From CAYNWT01 sp964450955 (GTDB taxonomy: Bacteria > Planctomycetota > Planctomycetia > Planctomycetales > Planctomycetaceae), in the NCBI GenBank assembly GCA_964450955.1, contig CAYVFI010000046.1, positions 1-45,676 on the forward strand: DNA of 45,676 nt, read 5' to 3'. Both the position numbers and the translations under genes were made by a program. This document shows, piece after piece, positions 23,903 to 32,396 of the stretch; within the stretch, counting starts at the first letter, position 1; each line of letters opens with the position of its first letter. The notes beneath the pieces were generated by a model that saw nothing but the letters and a program-made list of their open reading frames with translations, was not told the origin of the DNA and searched no databases.

Positions 23903-25483
23903 ATGTCTGACCTGTACCACGAGTGCGGCATAGCCGCGGTCTGCCACCTTCCCTCAAAAACGGTCAGTCGATTCGCACCCGGGGGTGATCCCGGGCGAAC
24001 GTCTGAACTGCTGCCCGGCATGCTGCTGGACATTCAGAACCGAGGACAATTGGCCGCTGGAGTCACCACATTCCGTGAGGGGCGACCGCAGATTATCGAC
24101 ACCTACAAGGATGTCGGAACGGTCACCGAAGTCTTTCGGATGAACCACAAAGCCAAGTTCAAAGCGTTGATGGACGAATACGCCGGTTCGTGCGGTATCG
24201 GACACGTCCGGTACGCCACGTGTGGTAAGGACGATCGCAGTTACGCCCAGCCGTTCGAACGCCACCACATCTCGCGTTCGAAATGGTTCAGCTTTGGATT
24301 TAACGGCCAGCTGGCCAACTACCAGCAACTGCGTGACGAAATCTTAAGCAACAAAGACAACCACCTGGCCAGGGAAACCGACACCGAAATTCTAATGCAC
24401 CTTATGGGCCGGGCTCTTTCGGACAACCCCGACATCAGCCCTGGTGAAATGCTAAGCGAATTGTCCAAACGCCTGGACGGCGCCTGGAACATGGCGTTCG
24501 TTAATGCTCGCGGCGACATGTTTGTCTCTCGCGACCCGATGGGCATCCGACCGCTGTGCTACGCCGTCGAAGGACCAATGTTCGCCGCCGCCAGTGAAAG
24601 CGTCGCGCTAACGCACCTTGGCTTTAGTGAAGACTCAATCCACAACCTGGAACCTGGCCACGCAGTCGTCATTCAGGATGGCGAACTGAATCTGGTTCCG
24701 TTCGCAAACAGCGACAACCAGGCGCATTGTTTCTTTGAATGGATCTACTTCGCAAACGTTGGCAGCCGGCTGGACAATCGCAGCGTCTACGTGTCACGCA
24801 AACGCCTGGGTGAAGAACTCGCCGCACTTGAAGACGTGCCGGTTGACGAAAACACGATCGTGGTTCCGGTTCCCGATACCGCTAAGGCTGCAGCCGACAG
24901 CATGGCGTATCAGTTAAAGGTACCGAGTCTCGAAGGTTTAATCCGCAACCGCTACATCGGCCGAACCTTCATCGAAGGCACCGACCGCGCGGCGAAGGTG
25001 CGGATGAAGTACACGCCTTTGCGTGAGGTTCTGGAAGGCAAGCGGGTCATCCTGGTGGAAGATTCGATTGTCCGATCAACAACCATGATGGCGCTGCTAT
25101 CACAGATTCGCGACGTCGGCCGAGCTGCAGAGATTCATGTTCGCGTCGCCTGCCCGCCGATTGTTGCTCCATGCTTTTACGGCATCGACATGTCGACCAT
25201 CAGCGAACTGTTTGCTCCGAAGCACATGAAAGGCAGCGCAGTTACGCCGGACGATGAAAAGCGGATGGCGAAAGCCGTCGGAGCCGACACTCTGCGATAC
25301 CTGCCCGTTGATGCGATCGCTCGGTGCGTCGATATGCCGCGTGAGTCGTTGTGCCAGGCGTGTATTGATGGCGTTTACCCAACCGAAGCCGGTCGAACAC
25401 TGTACCAGTTGGCGTTGAAAACAGACGGAACCGACACCGCTTCGACACGGATTTTCGACGGTACCCCACTGGTCAAGTCCTGA
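23903..25483 (+). CDS. purF: Amidophosphoribosyltransferase PurF
   Basis: 526 aa; first committed step of purine synthesis, transferring glutamine-derived ammonia to PRPP. The start at 23903 places the N-terminal nucleophile as C8 (SDLYHECGIAAV), which implies a 7-residue propeptide to be removed. The upstream open frame to 23714 is not PurF-like. The glutaminase domain shows GIGHVRYATCG and SFGFNGQLAN. The phosphoribosyltransferase domain has the PRPP loop ILVEDSIVRSTT, where the common form is VDDSIVRGTT. Cysteines consistent with a 4Fe-4S cluster of the Bacillus type occur in PCFYGID and CQACIDG near the C-terminus. Confidence 0.95.
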   Translation: MSDLYHECGIAAVCHLPSKTVSRFAPGGDPGRTSELLPGMLLDIQNRGQLAAGVTTFREGRPQIIDTYKDVGTVTEVFRMNHKAKFKALMDEYAGSCGIGHVRYATCGKDDRSYAQPFERHHISRSKWFSFGFNGQLANYQQLRDEILSNKDNHLARETDTEILMHLMGRALSDNPDISPGEMLSELSKRLDGAWNMAFVNARGDMFVSRDPMGIRPLCYAVEGPMFAAASESVALTHLGFSEDSIHNLEPGHAVVIQDGELNLVPFANSDNQAHCFFEWIYFANVGSRLDNRSVYVSRKRLGEELAALEDVPVDENTIVVPVPDTAKAAADSMAYQLKVPSLEGLIRNRYIGRTFIEGTDRAAKVRMKYTPLREVLEGKRVILVEDSIVRSTTMMALLSQIRDVGRAAEIHVRVACPPIVAPCFYGIDMSTISELFAPKHMKGSAVTPDDEKRMAKAVGADTLRYLPVDAIARCVDMPRESLCQACIDGVYPTEAGRTLYQLALKTDGTDTASTRIFDGTPLVKS

Positions 25484-25639
25484 TGCGAAGCCTGCTGCCA
25501 GCATTCGGTAGTGGACAAGGCAACGAGTCTCCCAACTGAATCCAGCCAAATCGGATTCGTTGCCTCATCCACTACGGTTTGGCCATCCGCTGTCGGTCGG
25601 ATGCGTGTTGTTCATTCACATGTCCCTGAGGTCATCATC

Positions 25640-26200
25640 ATGGCTATTCGTTTGCTGTCTGCGTTCACTGTCTTGGTCTCCGCTTTCGGTTTGTATTCCG
25701 TTTCTGCACCACCGCCGGTCCCACAAACAGACTTCGACAAGAAGCTGGCAGACATGGGCTACGAACTGCCGGTCAGCAAATCCACGTCTGTCGGCATCTT
25801 CAAGCCGGTCGTGATTGTGGGCAACATGGCCTACCTGTCTGGTCACATCCCGCGCACGAAAGACGGACAGATTCTGCGAGGAAAAATGGGCGGTGGCGTG
25901 ACTATGGAACAAGGTCAGGAAGCCGCGCGGCGGAGCGCGATTGCGATGCTGGCGTCACTGAAGGCAGAACTGGGGACACTGAATCGAGTGAAACGGTTGG
26001 TCAAGACAACCGGGATGGTGAACTCCACGCCGGACTTCACCGATCAGTCGAAAGTGATCAATGGTTGCAGCCAGCTAATCAAAGATCTGTTCGGACCGGA
26101 AAACGGAGTAGGCGCTCGAGCGGCAGTTGGTATGAGCTCTCTACCCGCTGGAGCCGTTTGCGAGATCGAAGCTATCTTTGAAATAGAACCAGCGCCATAG
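25640..26200 (+). CDS. Exported RidA/YjgF-family protein
   Basis: 186 aa from the ATG at 25640. The first 24 residues look like a signal peptide (hydrophobic LLSAFTVLVSAFGLYSVSA), unusual because RidA enamine/imine deaminases are normally cytosolic. The RidA domain follows: MAYLSGHIPR, then TMEQGQEAARRSAIAML and the hallmark VGARAAVGMSSLPAGAVCEIEA, which carries the substrate-binding Arg and the Glu. The longer subfamily with an N-terminal ELP segment (LADMGYELP) is recognisable. The substrate is unknown. The frame is open upstream to 25511, but that part is not RidA-like. Confidence 0.87.
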   Translation: MAIRLLSAFTVLVSAFGLYSVSAPPPVPQTDFDKKLADMGYELPVSKSTSVGIFKPVVIVGNMAYLSGHIPRTKDGQILRGKMGGGVTMEQGQEAARRSAIAMLASLKAELGTLNRVKRLVKTTGMVNSTPDFTDQSKVINGCSQLIKDLFGPENGVGARAAVGMSSLPAGAVCEIEAIFEIEPAP

Positions 26201-26314
26201 GGCAACTTTCCGTTGTTCACATTCCGGTTGGTGGCTTGGTCGTCGAACGCGTGGGGTCGGTCTGACTGTTGGTCCAATGGTAAGGGCCAGGGTACGGTCA
26301 CGCAGAAGCGAGGT

Positions 26315-26770
26315 TCACTTAGAAGTGGCGGGCAATCGAATCAGTTCCGTATGAGGCTTCAGGTAGGCGTCGGTCAGCCAAACGGTAACCGGTTCAATTC
26401 CGAACACATCCGCACACAGGGGCTGGATGCCTCGTCTTAGCTGGGCGATTTGTCCGGGCTGAGCGTCGGCGAGTTTCTTTGGCACGATCAGGTATAGCTG
26501 GTGCCGTCCTTCTTTGAAGTCCAGCTTCACCGTCTTGTGCACGCCGTTGAACTCACCAACGTCCTTCAGGGCGCTAGCGAGTTTCAGGGCCACAGCTTTG
26601 TTTGAAGTGATGCTGTAGACCACTTCGCCCCGATTGACGGTGACGAATCGTTCGTGTCCGGGATACTGCCAACGCGATATTCCCAGAAAGGCAATCACAA
26701 TCGCTGCGAGGATCCAAATGTCACCGACCCAGCGTGAACTCGCAACCGGCGTTGATGCAGACTCTGTCAT
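26315..26770 (-). CDS. Small single-pass membrane protein coupled to HTTM gene
   Basis: 151 aa of unknown family. One membrane helix lies near residues 17-35 (DIWILAAIVIAFLGISRW), and a soluble extracytoplasmic domain of about 110 residues follows (RFVTVNRGEVVYSITSNKA). Its ATG overlaps the stop of the HTTM gene by 4 nt (26767-26770), so the two proteins are translated together and probably work together. The C-terminal half of the HTTM protein also lies outside the helices, and the two might interact; this is inference. Confidence 0.75.
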   Translation of the reverse strand: MTESASTPVASSRWVGDIWILAAIVIAFLGISRWQYPGHERFVTVNRGEVVYSITSNKAVALKLASALKDVGEFNGVHKTVKLDFKEGRHQLYLIVPKKLADAQPGQIAQLRRGIQPLCADVFGIEPVTVWLTDAYLKPHTELIRLPATSK

Positions 26771-28140
26771 GGCTCATCCGATTTCTGCAGGTCGCTTAAC
26801 AGACGAGGTTCCGGGTAAAGATTAATCCACTCGATTGGCGTCCACTGGCGCCGTTTTGAGAGCAGGTTAATGTCCGGGTCGAACATCAATGTCGGTGGCC
26901 GTCCATTCAAGCCAACTGTGGCTCGGCAGCGAATCTCAAGGTTGTCTGTTCCTTCTGGTAACGATTCGCTGAGCCACTTTGTAATTTGCAGAACCTGATC
27001 TGCGTCACGGATTTTGACTGCCTGGAAGTTTTGTAGAACATCACTAGTCGGCAGCGGCCGCGATGTCTTCGTTTCGGGATCAAAAAGAGTGAAGACCGGG
27101 TCCACGTACAAGTTGTTTAGCTTCATCCGCCAGGAAAAGTAGTGGCCTTCTCGAGTGAACGCGGTCTGACCGGCGTAGAAGAAGTGCCGCAGCGGCATCA
27201 GCAACTGCCAACACACGTAAACACTTAAGAACACCAGCAGCAGTTTCTGTTTTTTGTGCTCAGGCCTGAGCGGTTCCGTTGTGTTCGAAGATCGCCGCAG
27301 TCGGCCGGTTGTTTCAGGCGGAGTGAACACGATGACGGTCGCAACCAGCATCAGCCACGGGAACACACCGATATCAAACAGCGTCGTGTTAAGCAGATGA
27401 AACATCGCCATGATAATCATGGCCGGGATGCGAGTTGGCTTCCAAAGCAACAACGGAATGACAAACAGGTCCAGTAACATGCCACCCCAAACGAAACCGT
27501 TAACGCACCATTCCTCTTCGAAAAACTGACCAATGAATCGCGTGTCGTTGCGATCTCTGAGCCACGTCCGCATTGGTTCGCCGTAGATCCAGTCTCGATT
27601 AATTTTGGCAATGCCACCAAAGAAGTAGGGAACACCCAGTTGGAACCGCAAAAGCCAAAGCGTCCAACGCGGAACCTGCTTGCCGCGCACTTCGGGATAT
27701 CGCCAGGCATCAACGGATAGCTCGCGATTCGCCGGCAGGAATATGGCGAGGAACGCCAATAGGCAAATCAGATAGTAGTGGTTCAGGTACCACGCTCTGT
27801 CCATGAGAAAGAAGTGCGTGAACCCCACGCAAAACACCGCGCACGCCGTGCGGTAGTAGAAGCCCAGCAGGATGCACATGGAGGCAACGCCCAGCACGAA
27901 AAAGTGCAGGTACATCTGGTCGGCCGGCCAGGGTTTCACCCAGTCAAAGCCGACAAACGTAAAGTGGTTCGGCGTATCAACGAAGTACGCCTGAATCAGG
28001 TCGGTACTGAAGTAATACCAGGCCTGCCACACCATGCACGCTCCGAACCCAATCCGGAACAACGCCAGCCACAAACCGTCAATCGGTTCCATCGCGCGTT
28101 CAAACAGCGTTCGCCTGGATGTTGGCAGCACGTCGGCCAT
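26767..28140 (-). CDS. HTTM domain protein (vitamin K-dependent gamma-carboxylase-like)
   Basis: 457 aa, polytopic membrane protein. The N-terminal 300 residues match the HTTM (horizontally transferred transmembrane) domain shared with vitamin K-dependent gamma-glutamyl carboxylase: GLWLALFRIGFGACMVWQAW, then LNHYYLICLLAFLAIFLPA, NRELSVDAW and QLGVPYFFGGIAKIN. The region after about 310 is a soluble domain (HYFSWRMKLNN and onwards). Planctomycete members are numerous and of unknown activity; carboxylation has been shown for only a few bacterial relatives. It is coupled to the small membrane protein downstream. A repeat core lies between it and the upstream asnS. Confidence 0.88.
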   Translation of the reverse strand: MADVLPTSRRTLFERAMEPIDGLWLALFRIGFGACMVWQAWYYFSTDLIQAYFVDTPNHFTFVGFDWVKPWPADQMYLHFFVLGVASMCILLGFYYRTACAVFCVGFTHFFLMDRAWYLNHYYLICLLAFLAIFLPANRELSVDAWRYPEVRGKQVPRWTLWLLRFQLGVPYFFGGIAKINRDWIYGEPMRTWLRDRNDTRFIGQFFEEEWCVNGFVWGGMLLDLFVIPLLLWKPTRIPAMIIMAMFHLLNTTLFDIGVFPWLMLVATVIVFTPPETTGRLRRSSNTTEPLRPEHKKQKLLLVFLSVYVCWQLLMPLRHFFYAGQTAFTREGHYFSWRMKLNNLYVDPVFTLFDPETKTSRPLPTSDVLQNFQAVKIRDADQVLQITKWLSESLPEGTDNLEIRCRATVGLNGRPPTLMFDPDINLLSKRRQWTPIEWINLYPEPRLLSDLQKSDEP

Positions 28141-28210
28141 CAGTCACTCCAAAAAGTCAGCCCCAACACACATACAGCCGGCCCAACGCCCACCGACCTC
28201 AGTCACCACG

Positions 28211-28238
28211 CAACCGGATACCGATCGGACGGAACGTT
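28211..28238 (-). repeat. Third copy of the composite-repeat core, 3' of asnS
   Basis: On the minus strand, starting 4 nt after the asnS stop codon, the sequence reads aacgttccgtccgatcggta followed by tccggttg. It matches the first 28 bases of the two composite repeats with few changes. The following 70 bases up to the HTTM start are G/T-rich and only vaguely similar, and there is no heptamer array. Confidence 0.75.
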
Positions 28239-28242
28239 TTGG

Positions 28243-29637
28243 TTAGAAGTCGGCGTTTTTTGGTGTGCGGGGGAAGGGGATGACGTCGCGGATGTTAACC
28301 ATGCCGGTGACCAGTTGAACCATGCGTTCGAGGCCAAGTCCAAAGCCAGCGTGAGGAACGGTTCCGAACCGGCGCAGATCGACGTACCACCAATACTCTT
28401 TCGGATCCAAACCGCATTCGGCCATCCGCGCTTCCAACACGTCCAACCGTTCTTCTCGCTGGCTGCCACCGATAATTTCGCCAACACGCGGAACCAACAC
28501 ATCCATCGCGCGGACGGTTTTTCCGTCGTCGTTGCACTTCATGTAAAATGGTTTGATGGTGCGTGGATAGTCAAACAGGATGACGGGCTGTTTGAAGTGT
28601 TGCTCACACAGGAACCGTTCGTGTTCGCTTTGCAGGTCCTTGCCCCATTCGACGGGGTATTCGAACTTGTGCCCACTGGATACCAGGATTTCGATCGCTT
28701 CGGTGTATGGCAGTCGAATGAAATCGTTCTCGCGGATGTTCTCCATCGTGGCAAGAACCGTATCGTCGATGCGTTTGTTGAAGAACTCCATGTCCTCCGG
28801 ACAGCGTTCCATGACGTCTGCACAGATTTGACGGATGAAGGCTTCGGCCAGGTCCATGTTGTCGTTGAGGTCGTAGAACGGCATTTCCGGTTCGACCATC
28901 CAGAACTCGGCCAGGTGCCGCGTCGTGTTTGAGTTTTCGGCTCGGAACGTTGGTCCGAACGTGTAGCAATCGCCCAATGACGTTGCGTAAATTTCAGCTT
29001 CCAACTGGCCACTCACAGTCAGCGACGCTGGCTTGCCGAAGAAGTCCTGATTGAAGTCGATGGTTGTTTTCGCTTCGGCCAGTTTCTCCAGGTTTAGCGT
29101 CGTCACCTGAAACATCTCACCGGCGCCTTCACAGTCGCTGGTGGTGATGATGGGCGTGTTGACATAAACAAAGTCGCGGGTCTGGAAGAAGTTGTGAATC
29201 GACCAGCAAATCGCGTTGCGAACTCGAGCAACAGCGCCGAACGTGTTAGAACGCGGTCGCAGGTGAGCGATCTCGCGCAGGAATTCGAAGCTGTGTCGTT
29301 TCTTCTGCAGCGGGAACGTTTCAGGATCGGCGGTTCCGATAATCTCCAGAGACGAAACCTGCATCTCAACGCGTTGGCCTTTGCCGGGCGATTCCTTGAG
29401 TTCTCCTTCAACGCGGATCGACGCTCCGGTCGTGGCATCCTTGATCGCGTCAAAACCCTGGCACTCACCATCCAGAACCAACTGCAGGTTGCTCATGCAG
29501 CTGCCGTCGTTCAGTTCAATAAACGAGAACCCCTTCTTCGAGTCACGGCGGGTGCGGACCCAACCGCCGATGGCGATCGTATCGCCCGGTTGACCATCCT
29601 TGAGGATCCGCGCGATGCGGGTTCTTGTTGCTGCCAT
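28243..29637 (-). CDS. asnS: Asparaginyl-tRNA synthetase
   Basis: 464 aa, the normal AsnRS length; charges tRNA-Asn with asparagine. The N-terminal OB-fold anticodon-binding domain is seen as GWVRTRRDSKKGFSFIELND. Class II motif 2 is visible as TFRAENSNTTRHLAEFWMVE and motif 3 as GFGLGLERMVQLV near the C-terminus (GMVNIRDVIPFPRTP). These fit AsnRS better than AspRS. The ATG at 29637 gives the usual N-terminus; the frame stays open to 29793 but the extra 52 residues are not synthetase-like. The gene is transcribed alone, with a 420-bp space upstream. Confidence 0.95.
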   Translation of the reverse strand: MAATRTRIARILKDGQPGDTIAIGGWVRTRRDSKKGFSFIELNDGSCMSNLQLVLDGECQGFDAIKDATTGASIRVEGELKESPGKGQRVEMQVSSLEIIGTADPETFPLQKKRHSFEFLREIAHLRPRSNTFGAVARVRNAICWSIHNFFQTRDFVYVNTPIITTSDCEGAGEMFQVTTLNLEKLAEAKTTIDFNQDFFGKPASLTVSGQLEAEIYATSLGDCYTFGPTFRAENSNTTRHLAEFWMVEPEMPFYDLNDNMDLAEAFIRQICADVMERCPEDMEFFNKRIDDTVLATMENIRENDFIRLPYTEAIEILVSSGHKFEYPVEWGKDLQSEHERFLCEQHFKQPVILFDYPRTIKPFYMKCNDDGKTVRAMDVLVPRVGEIIGGSQREERLDVLEARMAECGLDPKEYWWYVDLRRFGTVPHAGFGLGLERMVQLVTGMVNIRDVIPFPRTPKNADF

Positions 29638-30058
29638 TGATGTTTCGTTTCTGTGACCGATCGAGGGTTGAATTTCGAGCATTTTGTGACGTTGACCGTC
29701 TTCAGGCAACCAACAGGTAGGCCCAGAGTGTGGTTCAAAGCCAGTCGCTCGCATTTTTTCGGTCAATGCGGCTGCCTGGTACAGTGAATTCACAGAAACC
29801 AGAAGTTATCGAGCCGACAGGGCCCCGAAGAACCTCAGTTCATGGGCGGCGAGAATGGAACCGTGTTCGCATTGGCTGACGACTATTGCGTCGGCTGATG
29901 GCGACTCGGTTCATGCGGAACGCACGGCTGGTCAGGAGGTCGCGGTACGAGCGGCGCTGAAGTTGGGCTCGCCAGCGATCTAACCGGTTCCATTCGCCTT
30001 TGATGAGTGTCCCGAGTTCTCGTCGAATCATGATTGACTCTTTAATTTGTGGGCGTGC
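29638..30058. other. Intergenic region upstream of asnS (421 bp)
   Basis: Contains no recognisable RNA gene and no clear T-box or other aminoacyl-tRNA leader. A small Arg-rich open frame lies on the minus strand at 29840-30031 and is listed separately. Promoter hexamers for asnS are not convincing by eye. Confidence 0.4.
29840..30031 (-). CDS. Possible small Arg-rich protein (63 aa)
   Basis: An ATG-initiated frame of 63 codons begins MIRRELGTLIKGEWNRLDRW and ends in an Arg/Ser-rich tail (RTRFHSRRP). It lies 27 nt downstream of the oxygenase gene on the same strand, so it could be co-transcribed. No family is recognised, and with this composition it may be a chance frame. Confidence 0.25.
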   Translation of the reverse strand: MIRRELGTLIKGEWNRLDRWRAQLQRRSYRDLLTSRAFRMNRVAISRRNSRQPMRTRFHSRRP

Positions 30059-30748
30059 TTAGCCTGGAGGCTTGTAAATAACCTCCGCGCGATTGAACAG
30101 CACCCATGAGGTGAGGATGAGTTTGTCTTCGGATACGGGCACGTGACCTTTGTGTGTATGCGTAAACCCAGCCGGGGCAATGACCATCCGCCCGGCAACC
30201 GGGCTGATTTTCTTGTTCTGGTACTTGAATTCGGTTTCGCCGCCTTCTGCGACGGTGTTCATGTAGAACATGAAAAGAAGGACGCGGTGCAGCGTCTCGC
30301 AGTTCGCGCTGCGGGGATAAATTTCTGAATGCCAGTGGTGATAGCCGCCGGTTCCGGCAGCATAGTGCTGAGCCATGATCTCGCCGGGACGGTACAGCTT
30401 CATCATCAGTTGGACAGCCGTGGGCTGGTCCAGGTCTTCCGCACTAAGATGAGTTTGCTGGCCGGTTTTCTCATCAACCCGGCCGGCTCCAATCGCTCCG
30501 GTCAGCAAATACGGGTATGCCTGCATGTACTTCAGCAGATGCCCGGTCGTGGCGTTCATGACTTTCGCATGCAGTTCCTGCCAGTCTTTGGCTCGCGTCA
30601 CATTGATGTCGTGACTGTCTTTCCAGTCCAGCACAACACCGCCACCGGTTTCACCGCGAGCCGGCTGACTGTCCCCAAACTTTTTAACAATCGCCGCACA
30701 GAGTTCGGGCGAAAGAGCGTCGTCGTAAACTTCGATGAAATCTGTCAT
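30059..30748 (-). CDS. 2-oxoglutarate/Fe(II)-dependent oxygenase, prolyl 4-hydroxylase-like
   Basis: 229 aa, a double-stranded beta-helix dioxygenase similar to prolyl 4-hydroxylase/PKHD proteins. The iron triad appears as H140-x-E142 (YHHWHSEIYP) and H199 (THTHKGHVPV), with K209 placed to bind 2-oxoglutarate. The first acidic ligand is Glu where Asp is more frequent. AEGGETEF and PVAGRMVIAPAGFTH are further family motifs. There is no signal peptide, so it acts in the cytosol. The substrate is unknown; a protein side chain or a small molecule are both possible. Confidence 0.85.
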   Translation of the reverse strand: MTDFIEVYDDALSPELCAAIVKKFGDSQPARGETGGGVVLDWKDSHDINVTRAKDWQELHAKVMNATTGHLLKYMQAYPYLLTGAIGAGRVDEKTGQQTHLSAEDLDQPTAVQLMMKLYRPGEIMAQHYAAGTGGYHHWHSEIYPRSANCETLHRVLLFMFYMNTVAEGGETEFKYQNKKISPVAGRMVIAPAGFTHTHKGHVPVSEDKLILTSWVLFNRAEVIYKPPG

Positions 30749-30856
30749 GCAACAGTTGTACGCGGAAGCCGAGATTTTTGGGAGGGAAAACAGACTTGCC
30801 AGTTGGCCTTGCAGGCGTCTGGATGCTGGCGAAACTGCTTTCCAACTCGCGGGGTG

Positions 30857-31243
30857 TTAGATGGTTCTTCCAATGAGAACCCACAGCGGTGGCGCCATGA
30901 TAATCAGGCCCACGACAATCGATGTCAACGCGGCCAACAGGACACCGCCCGCAGCAACATCTTTTGCAATCCGGGCAAGGTCGTGGTAATCAGGACTGAC
31001 CAGATCGACGATCGTTTCCGCGGCTGTGTTCGCGATCTCAGCAACCAGCACAAAGCCCATCGTTAACGTCAGTATGGCGAATTCGATGCGGCTGCAGCCC
31101 AGGGTGGCCGCCATGCAAACGACGACGACCGCGATCACACCATGAATCCGTGCGTTGCGCTGTGTGGCGAATACATGCACCAGTCCAGTCATCGCACAGC
31201 GGAAGCTACCAAGAAGCGTCGTGGCGCGATTTGGAGATGGCAT
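30857..31243 (-). CDS. dgkA: Diacylglycerol kinase / undecaprenol kinase, DgkA family
   Basis: 128 aa from the ATG at 31243; the open frame reaches 31285 but would overlap aroB. A small trimeric-type membrane kinase with three helices. The active-site set falls at the same positions as in E. coli DgkA: E69, N72 and E76 in AEIANTAAET. SFRCAMTG, QRNARIHG and AKDVAAGGVLL are the other conserved blocks. It phosphorylates diacylglycerol or undecaprenol, recycling lipids of the envelope; which one cannot be told from sequence. It lies 20 nt downstream of aroB and is probably co-transcribed. Confidence 0.9.
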   Translation of the reverse strand: MPSPNRATTLLGSFRCAMTGLVHVFATQRNARIHGVIAVVVVCMAATLGCSRIEFAILTLTMGFVLVAEIANTAAETIVDLVSPDYHDLARIAKDVAAGGVLLAALTSIVVGLIIMAPPLWVLIGRTI

Positions 31244-31263
31244 GGTTTGTATCCGTTTTGACG

Positions 31264-32391
31264 CTACGACATAGTTGCAAGGCACTGAATGACGTCCGGT
31301 GCGGTGACGTCTTTGACAACTTCGACGTGCCCCATTTTCGTTGGCAGGATAAATCGAAGCTGATTACCGACAGTTTTCTTATCCAGCTTCATTCGCTGCA
31401 AAACGTCGTCCGTCGAAAAGCGAAGTTCTGAACCAAGCGCCGTGGGCAGGTTTACCGCTTCCAGCAATTTGGTCTGACGCTGGTTGAACTCAGCATCTAC
31501 GCGGCCCAGTTGCTGTGCTAGCGCTCCGGCGTAAACCATTCCCACTGAAACAGCCTCACCGTGGAGCAGTTGCGAGTAATCTGAGAGAGCTTCAAACGCA
31601 TGGGCGAAGGTGTGCCCATAGTTAAGTATCGCGCGGCGACCGCTGGTTTCGCGTTCGTCTTCGGCGACCACGATGGCTTTAAGTTCGCAACAGCGCTTGA
31701 CGATGTATCGCAGCACGGCCGGGTCACGGTCGTTAATTCCGGCGACATTGTTCTCCAACCAGGCGAAGAACGGTTCGTCCATGATGACGCCGTACTTAAT
31801 CACCTCGGCCAGGCCCGCTCGGTAATCGCGATCGGGCAACGTGTTTAGTGTGTTGGTGTCGATGAAAACGCCCAGCGGCTGATGAAAGGCGCCGATCAGG
31901 TTCTTGCCTTTGGGGTGGTTCACTCCGGTTTTGCCGCCCACAGAACTATCAACTTGCGCGAGTAGTGTGGTTGGAACCTGGACAAACGGGATGCCTCGAT
32001 TGAATGTCGCCGCTGCAAACCCGGCCAGGTCGCCGACCACGCCGCCACCCACCGCTACGACAACCGTTCTGCGATCGGCAGGAATCTGCACCAACGCGTC
32101 GTACAGCAATTCGGTTTTTGCTACGCACTTGGATTCTTCACCGGCTGGAACCGCGATATTGACGACCTGCCAGCCAGCGACGATCAGTGATTCTGCGACC
32201 GAATCAGAATGCAGCTTCGCGACGTTTTCATCCGTCACTAAAAGCGCTTTTGGGTTGGTTGCTTCCGCACCAAACTGCCTTTGCCACCAGGCAGATGCGC
32301 GGGTACCAACATCGCTAATGGCGTCGCTAAGTATCACGATGTCATAGCTGCGATCGCCGAGTTCGACGTTTACGATTTCTGCTGCGGACAC
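31264..32391 (-). CDS. aroB: 3-dehydroquinate synthase
   Basis: 375 aa; converts DAHP to 3-dehydroquinate in the shikimate pathway using NAD+ and a divalent metal. The strongest motif is VGGGVVGDLAGFAAATFNRG, followed by VPTTLLAQVDSSVGGKTGVN. Metal ligands are expected in EVIKYGVI, then NYGHTFAHA and LLHGEAV; all are present. The start chosen is GTG at 32391, which lies 5 nt after the stop of the upstream gene and gives the normal length. An ATG at 32502 would add 37 atypical residues inside the upstream gene. Operon with the genes on either side. Confidence 0.95.
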   Translation of the reverse strand: MSAAEIVNVELGDRSYDIVILSDAISDVGTRASAWWQRQFGAEATNPKALLVTDENVAKLHSDSVAESLIVAGWQVVNIAVPAGEESKCVAKTELLYDALVQIPADRRTVVVAVGGGVVGDLAGFAAATFNRGIPFVQVPTTLLAQVDSSVGGKTGVNHPKGKNLIGAFHQPLGVFIDTNTLNTLPDRDYRAGLAEVIKYGVIMDEPFFAWLENNVAGINDRDPAVLRYIVKRCCELKAIVVAEDERETSGRRAILNYGHTFAHAFEALSDYSQLLHGEAVSVGMVYAGALAQQLGRVDAEFNQRQTKLLEAVNLPTALGSELRFSTDDVLQRMKLDKKTVGNQLRFILPTKMGHVEVVKDVTAPDVIQCLATMS

Positions 32392-32396
32392 AGGGT

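Noticed and set aside
27778..28932. 384-codon plus-strand open frame
   Set aside because: Antisense to the HTTM gene and asnS; composition is shadow-like and it crosses the intergenic region.
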